NCBI GenBank assembly: GCA_045617405.1
Contig: JAZLIL010000127.1
Span: 1 to 17,344, forward strand
Direction of reading: 5' to 3'
DNA: 17,344 nt
DNA from: JAZLIL01 sp045617405
Lineage (GTDB): Bacteria; Bacillota; Clostridia; Lachnospirales; Lachnospiraceae
The translations under genes were made by a program, and so were the position numbers. Under the pieces are notes generated by a model. It saw only the letters and a program-made list of their open reading frames with translations, did no database searches and had not been told where the DNA came from. Shown here piece after piece: positions 14,088 through 17,344 of the stretch (its first letter is position 1; each line of letters opens with the position of its first letter).

Positions 14088-14855
14088 CTATTCTATTCCA
14101 TACAATTTCTTTGCATTTTCGAAGGTGATTCTCTCGACGGTTTCTGCCGAAACCTCTTTCAGTAAAGCTATCTTCTCAACCACATACTTCAGATAGGATG
14201 AATCATTTCTTTGTCCCCTGAACGGCTCCGGTGCCATATAAGGACAATCCGTCTCTGTCACAATACGCTCAAGCGGAATCTCTTTAATAACTTCGGCAAG
14301 CTTCTTCGAATTTTTAAAAGTCACGACACCGCCGACACCTATATAGAATCCCATATCCACATACTCTCTTGCAATCGGCAGGTGATATGAAAAGCAGTGG
14401 ATCACTCCTCCATTCTTCGCGTCTGCATATTCCTTCATGATTTCCATTGTGTCAGCTGCAGCATCCCTTGAATGGATTACAACCGGCTTTCGATATTCAG
14501 AGGCAAGCTTCAGCTGTCTGACAAAGATGTCCTTCTGAATCTCCCTTGAAGGCTCCGGCCAATGATAATCAAGTCCGATTTCTCCCACAGCCACTATCTT
14601 CTCACAATTCAGATTGTCTCTGAGAAATGTAAAAAAGCCCTCCGTGAACTCAGCGCCGTTCTCGGGATGCATTCCAAGTGCGCCGTAAACAAAAGGATAC
14701 TTTTGTGTGAACTCAATCGTCTTTTTTGAACTGTTCAGATTGAAGCTCATGTTTGCAATCAGTTCAACTCCCTTCTCGTTCATTCCCGCCAGAAGGCTGT
14801 CACGATCCGCCTCAAAAGCCTCATCATCGTAGTGTGCATGTGTATCGAAAATCAT
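14088..14855 (-). CDS. tatD: TatD-family metal-dependent hydrolase (deoxyribonuclease)
   Basis: TIM-barrel metallohydrolase; family members act as 3'-5' exonucleases or DNases. 255 aa from ATG 14855 (GGAG six bases upstream). Metal ligands are all visible: DTHAHYDD (HxH, residues 4-11), GEIGLDYHW, VIHSRDAA, VIHCFSY and TETDCPYM. The open frame extends ~100 codons further upstream, but that stretch lies over rpe in another frame. Genes of this family often carry ycfH/yabD names, so the exact orthologue is uncertain. 46 bases after the rpe stop. Confidence 0.93.
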   Translation of the reverse strand: MIFDTHAHYDDEAFEADRDSLLAGMNEKGVELIANMSFNLNSSKKTIEFTQKYPFVYGALGMHPENGAEFTEGFFTFLRDNLNCEKIVAVGEIGLDYHWPEPSREIQKDIFVRQLKLASEYRKPVVIHSRDAAADTMEIMKEYADAKNGGVIHCFSYHLPIAREYVDMGFYIGVGGVVTFKNSKKLAEVIKEIPLERIVTETDCPYMAPEPFRGQRNDSSYLKYVVEKIALLKEVSAETVERITFENAKKLYGIE

Positions 14856-14901
14856 AATACTCTCCAAGCCCTGCCCCCGGAAGAAAAAGCTGTCCGGGAT
14901 A

Positions 14902-15561
14902 TCAAATACTGTTCTGCATTCTTGACGACAATTCCTTAATGTTTCGCTTAATGTCACCGTTAAACACAGCTGTACCGCAAACAATAATATCGGCGCCGGC
15001 TCTTGAAACCTCACCGATGTTTTCAAGATGAACGCCGCCGTCGACCTCAAGCTTAACATTAAGCTTTCCTTTGTCGATCTCATTTCGAAGAGTTCTGAGC
15101 TTTTCAAACGCTTCCGGCATAAACTTCTGCCCCCCGAATCCGGGATGGACACTCATTACCAGGATAAGGTCAATCATCGGAAGGTATTTGATAACTGCCG
15201 TCACATCTGTTTCCGGGTTAATGGAAAGGCCTGCCTTTGCCCCCGAAGCTCTGACTTTTTCGAGTGTCGCTTCAAGGTTACCGCATGCTTCGAAGTGCAC
15301 GGTAATAAGGTCCGCTCCGCATCTTCTGAATTCTTCAACATACCTTGACGGTTCCCTGATCATAAGATGTGTATCAAGGAAGAGCTTCGTACCCTTTCTT
15401 ACCGATTCAAGAACCGGCATTCCGAATGAAATGCTCGGAACAAAATCTCCGTCCATAACATCGACATGAAGGTATTTGATTCCTGCCTCTCCGACTGCTT
15501 TTATCTGAGCGCCCAGACAGTTAAAATCACATGCAAGAATAGAAGGTGCTATCTCACTCAT
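14902..15561 (-). CDS. rpe: Ribulose-phosphate 3-epimerase
   Basis: Pentose phosphate pathway enzyme interconverting ribulose-5-P and xylulose-5-P. 219 aa, TIM barrel, usual length. Motifs: APSILACDF (substrate Ser), LHVDVMDGDFVPSISFG (metal H and D), DTHLMI, MSVHPGFGGQKF, LEVDGGV and GTAVF (phosphate site). 36 bases after rsgA; the prkC-rsgA-rpe order is common in Firmicutes. No anomaly. Confidence 0.97.
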   Translation of the reverse strand: MSEIAPSILACDFNCLGAQIKAVGEAGIKYLHVDVMDGDFVPSISFGMPVLESVRKGTKLFLDTHLMIREPSRYVEEFRRCGADLITVHFEACGNLEATLEKVRASGAKAGLSINPETDVTAVIKYLPMIDLILVMSVHPGFGGQKFMPEAFEKLRTLRNEIDKGKLNVKLEVDGGVHLENIGEVSRAGADIIVCGTAVFNGDIKRNIKELSSRMQNSI

Positions 15562-15597
15562 TTCAAAATGCTCCGTTCCGCTGTATCACAGCATATT

Positions 15598-16491
15598 TCA
15601 GTATTTCATCCTCTTCTTTCTCTCGTAGAGCTCGTTGTAAAGAAGAAGGTAATTATCATATCTTCTCCGGCTGAGTCTTCCTTCTTCAACAGCCCTCTTG
15701 ACATCACAGTCAGGCTCATTGATATGAAGGCATCCGCCAAATCTGCAGCCTTCGCTGTTTGCCTGATATTCCGGATAGTAATCCTTCAGTTCGAAAGGTT
15801 CGATTCCCTCAAGATATAGAGAACTAAATCCCGGAGTATCAAGACAATAGGTATCCTTTTCTATATGAAAAAGCTCACTGTGTCTTGTCGTATGCCTTCC
15901 TCTTTTGATTTTCTCGCTGATGCTTCCGGTTTTTGCTTCGGCATCAGGATGAAGAAGATTCATAATTGACGACTTCCCGACTCCGGATGGTCCTGCAAGA
16001 GCAGTCGTCTTTCCTCGAAGAACGCTTTTTATTTCCTCAATTCCCGACTTCTCAAATACACTTGAAAAGATGACTGTGTTTCCGCTGTTTCGGTAAATAT
16101 CCGCAAGTTCTTTTACAAGTGCATTGCCCGCTTTATCCGTCTTATTGAAGCAGATTGTCGTTTCCACATTCTGACTGTTCATGAGGATGAGGAACCTGTC
16201 AAGAAGATTCAGATTCGGATTCGGATCTTTTACGGCAAAAATAATCATTGCACCGTCAACATTTGCAACGGCCGGACGTACAAGAGCATTTTTACGAGGC
16301 AGAATCTTTTCGATGCTTGCGACGCCCTCCTCATTTTCAAGCGGACGAATGATACAGTCGTCCCCTACAAGCGGAGTAACGCAGTCATTTCGGAAAACGC
16401 CTTTTGCATGGCACTCAAAAACGCCCTCATTCTCTACATGAACATAATAAAAGCCTGCTATTCCCTTAATAATCTTGCCGCGAAGCTCCAT
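15598..16491 (-). CDS. rsgA: Ribosome small-subunit GTPase RsgA (YloQ/CpgA)
   Basis: Circularly permuted GTPase that helps late 30S maturation. 297 aa from ATG 16491 (GGAGG four bases upstream; the 23 extra upstream codons read through the intergenic hairpin and are rejected). N-terminal OB fold (~1-70), then G4 CFNKTDKA before G1 GPSGVGKSSIMN, G3 DTPGFSSL, and a C-terminal zinc knuckle C-x4-C-x-H-x5-C (CRFGGCLHINEPDC). In Gram-positives this gene neighbours the PrkC kinase, and CpgA is a known PrkC substrate in B. subtilis. Confidence 0.97.
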   Translation of the reverse strand: MELRGKIIKGIAGFYYVHVENEGVFECHAKGVFRNDCVTPLVGDDCIIRPLENEEGVASIEKILPRKNALVRPAVANVDGAMIIFAVKDPNPNLNLLDRFLILMNSQNVETTICFNKTDKAGNALVKELADIYRNSGNTVIFSSVFEKSGIEEIKSVLRGKTTALAGPSGVGKSSIMNLLHPDAEAKTGSISEKIKRGRHTTRHSELFHIEKDTYCLDTPGFSSLYLEGIEPFELKDYYPEYQANSEGCRFGGCLHINEPDCDVKRAVEEGRLSRRRYDNYLLLYNELYERKKRMKY

Positions 16492-16518
16492 CAAACCTCC
16501 AGAACCATTCTGTCCTCG

Positions 16519-16550
16519 TAAAATGAGGCTGTCGTAATCACGACAGCCTC
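16519..16550 (-). terminator. Hairpin between prkC and rsgA (weak terminator or attenuator)
   Basis: Perfect 11-bp stem (16525-16535 with 16540-16550) around a four-base loop, followed on the minus strand by ATTTTAC, a T-run of only four. It lies 10 bases after the kinase stop and 34 before the rsgA start. No promoter is visible after it, so partial readthrough to rsgA is likely. Confidence 0.65.
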
Positions 16551-16559
16551 TGACTATCA

Positions 16560-17344
16560 TCAGCCAACCGAATCTGAATCAGTGTCGCCCGAATCGCCTT
16601 CACCGGAAGATGCACCTCCTCCGTCGGAAGAACCGCTTCCGGAATCCGATCCGTCATCAAGCGATCCCATGCTTACGGTAAGATCGATACTTGTTCCCGG
16701 TGCCACTCTGTCACCGACCGAGTAATTCTGATTCGTTACAACATCAGCTCCATACTCTTCTGAATAAGCCATTGTAATGTTTGCCACGTTAAGCCCAAGC
16801 TTAGCTGCAATATCTCGTGCATCGGAAAGTGATCTTCCGATGAAAGAAGGTATCTCAACAAGAAGCTCCTCGGCAATTCCCTCGCTCACATAAACTGTGA
16901 TTGTATCACCGGGAAGAACTGTCTCCCCCGCCGCGGGAATGGTTCTGATAACCTTGCCCTTTTCAACCGTACCACTCTGCTCCGTTACAACGCTCGTCTG
17001 AAGTTCAAGCTTTTCCATCTTCTTGACTGCCTGCTCACCATCGGCGTCAGCATAATCCGCAAGCTCGAACTTAAGCTTCTCCATATCCTTGCCGACACTT
17101 ACAGTGAGAGTAATCTCGTTAATCTCATCGAGATTGATGTATACATTTGCAGGAAGTGACTGCTCGGATACAAATCCGTCGGGATAATCGTCGCTGTATT
17201 CTTCATTGTACTTAATTACAAGCTTGTCCGAAATACTCTTAATGTACTCGGCAGCCGAGTCCTTTGTCCATCCGACAACATTTTTTATCTGCACCTGATT
17301 GTCCTCGGCAGTAACCGGCTTTTTAGGCTCCGGTTCCTGTTTGG
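16560..17344 (-). CDS. prkC: PASTA-domain C-terminus of a PrkC/StkP-type Ser/Thr kinase, 5' part outside window
   Basis: The frame is open through the window edge (reading KQEPEPKKPVTAEDNQ before the first GTG), so this is a partial gene with about 260 residues seen. It holds three PASTA-type repeats: ~16-85 (IKNVVGWTKDSAAEYIK), ~86-155 (LADYADADGEQAVKKMEKL) and ~158-225 (VEIPSFIGRSLSDARDIAAK), then a low-complexity Gly/Ser/Asp tail. PASTA repeats bind muropeptides or lipid II outside the cell; the kinase domain and membrane segment should lie upstream of the window. The first two repeats are diverged. A PASTA PBP is an alternative, but the following rsgA-rpe order points to PrkC. Confidence 0.85.
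   Translation of the reverse strand, partial: KQEPEPKKPVTAEDNQVQIKNVVGWTKDSAAEYIKSISDKLVIKYNEEYSDDYPDGFVSEQSLPANVYINLDEINEITLTVSVGKDMEKLKFELADYADADGEQAVKKMEKLELQTSVVTEQSGTVEKGKVIRTIPAAGETVLPGDTITVYVSEGIAEELLVEIPSFIGRSLSDARDIAAKLGLNVANITMAYSEEYGADVVTNQNYSVGDRVAPGTSIDLTVSMGSLDDGSDSGSGSSDGGGASSGEGDSGDTDSDSVG

Noticed and set aside
14876..14898. CCCGGA/TCCGGG hairpin between rpe and tatD
   Set aside because: Only six pairs with an 11-base loop, no T-run after it, and it does not cover the tatD ribosome binding site.
14856..15152. N-terminal extension of tatD by about 100 codons
   Set aside because: It lies mostly over rpe in another frame. The family start MIFDTHAHYDD and a good ribosome binding site place the start at 14855.

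Overview
The window looks like chromosomal DNA of a Gram-positive Clostridia-type bacterium, most likely a Lachnospiraceae relative. The pointers are the prkC-rsgA-rpe order, MraZ/RsmH/FtsL/PBP/MurD/FtsW/DivIB sequences of Firmicutes type, strong GGAGG ribosome binding sites, a Cys-rich insert near the RsmH C-terminus, and a HATPase/MATE fusion of a kind I associate with rumen and gut Clostridia. The family assignment is inference from sequence style; no 16S or other marker is present. All 15 genes I can support lie on the minus strand, so the story reads from high to low coordinates. No RNA gene, CRISPR array, insertion sequence or prophage was found. No gene-free stretch exceeds 300 bases; the longest are 7221-7495 (terminator, operators, promoters), 5651-5835 (tandem repeats) and 13937-14087.

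Region 1 (17344-14088): the extracellular PASTA end of a PrkC-type Ser/Thr kinase, then rsgA, rpe and tatD, with a hairpin between prkC and rsgA. Region 2 (13936-12170): a MATE transporter fused to a C-terminal GHKL/anti-sigma-like ATPase domain. Region 3 (12126-7423): a sigma-A-type promoter and leader stem-loop, two small stand-alone cyclic-nucleotide-binding proteins, a PAS/class III nucleotide cyclase whose substrate residue is of guanylate-cyclase type, then ychF and lgt, ending at a strong intrinsic terminator. Region 4 (7380-1): a dcw (division and cell wall) cluster, mraZ-rsmH-ftsL-PBP-murD-ftsW-ftsQ/divIB, running off the window edge. It lacks mraY, murE, murF and murG at their usual positions.

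The best candidate for an undescribed system is regions 2+3: a membrane transporter carrying a degenerate anti-sigma-type ATPase, next to an operon that seems to make a cyclic nucleotide (cGMP is the better guess) and to bind it with two paralogous proteins that have no DNA-binding domain but share a conserved C-terminal helix motif. The dcw regulatory region is also rich: four GTGG MraZ boxes at exact 10-bp spacing overlap the mraZ ribosome binding site, a perfect 16-bp palindrome covers the -10, an SOS-like box lies further upstream, a 26-bp tandem repeat separates rsmH from ftsL, and a near-consensus internal promoter drives murD.

Several starts given here are shorter than the longest open frame (mraZ, murD, lgt, PBP, ftsW, the first cNMP protein, rsgA, tatD). 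They were chosen on ribosome binding site spacing and family alignment.
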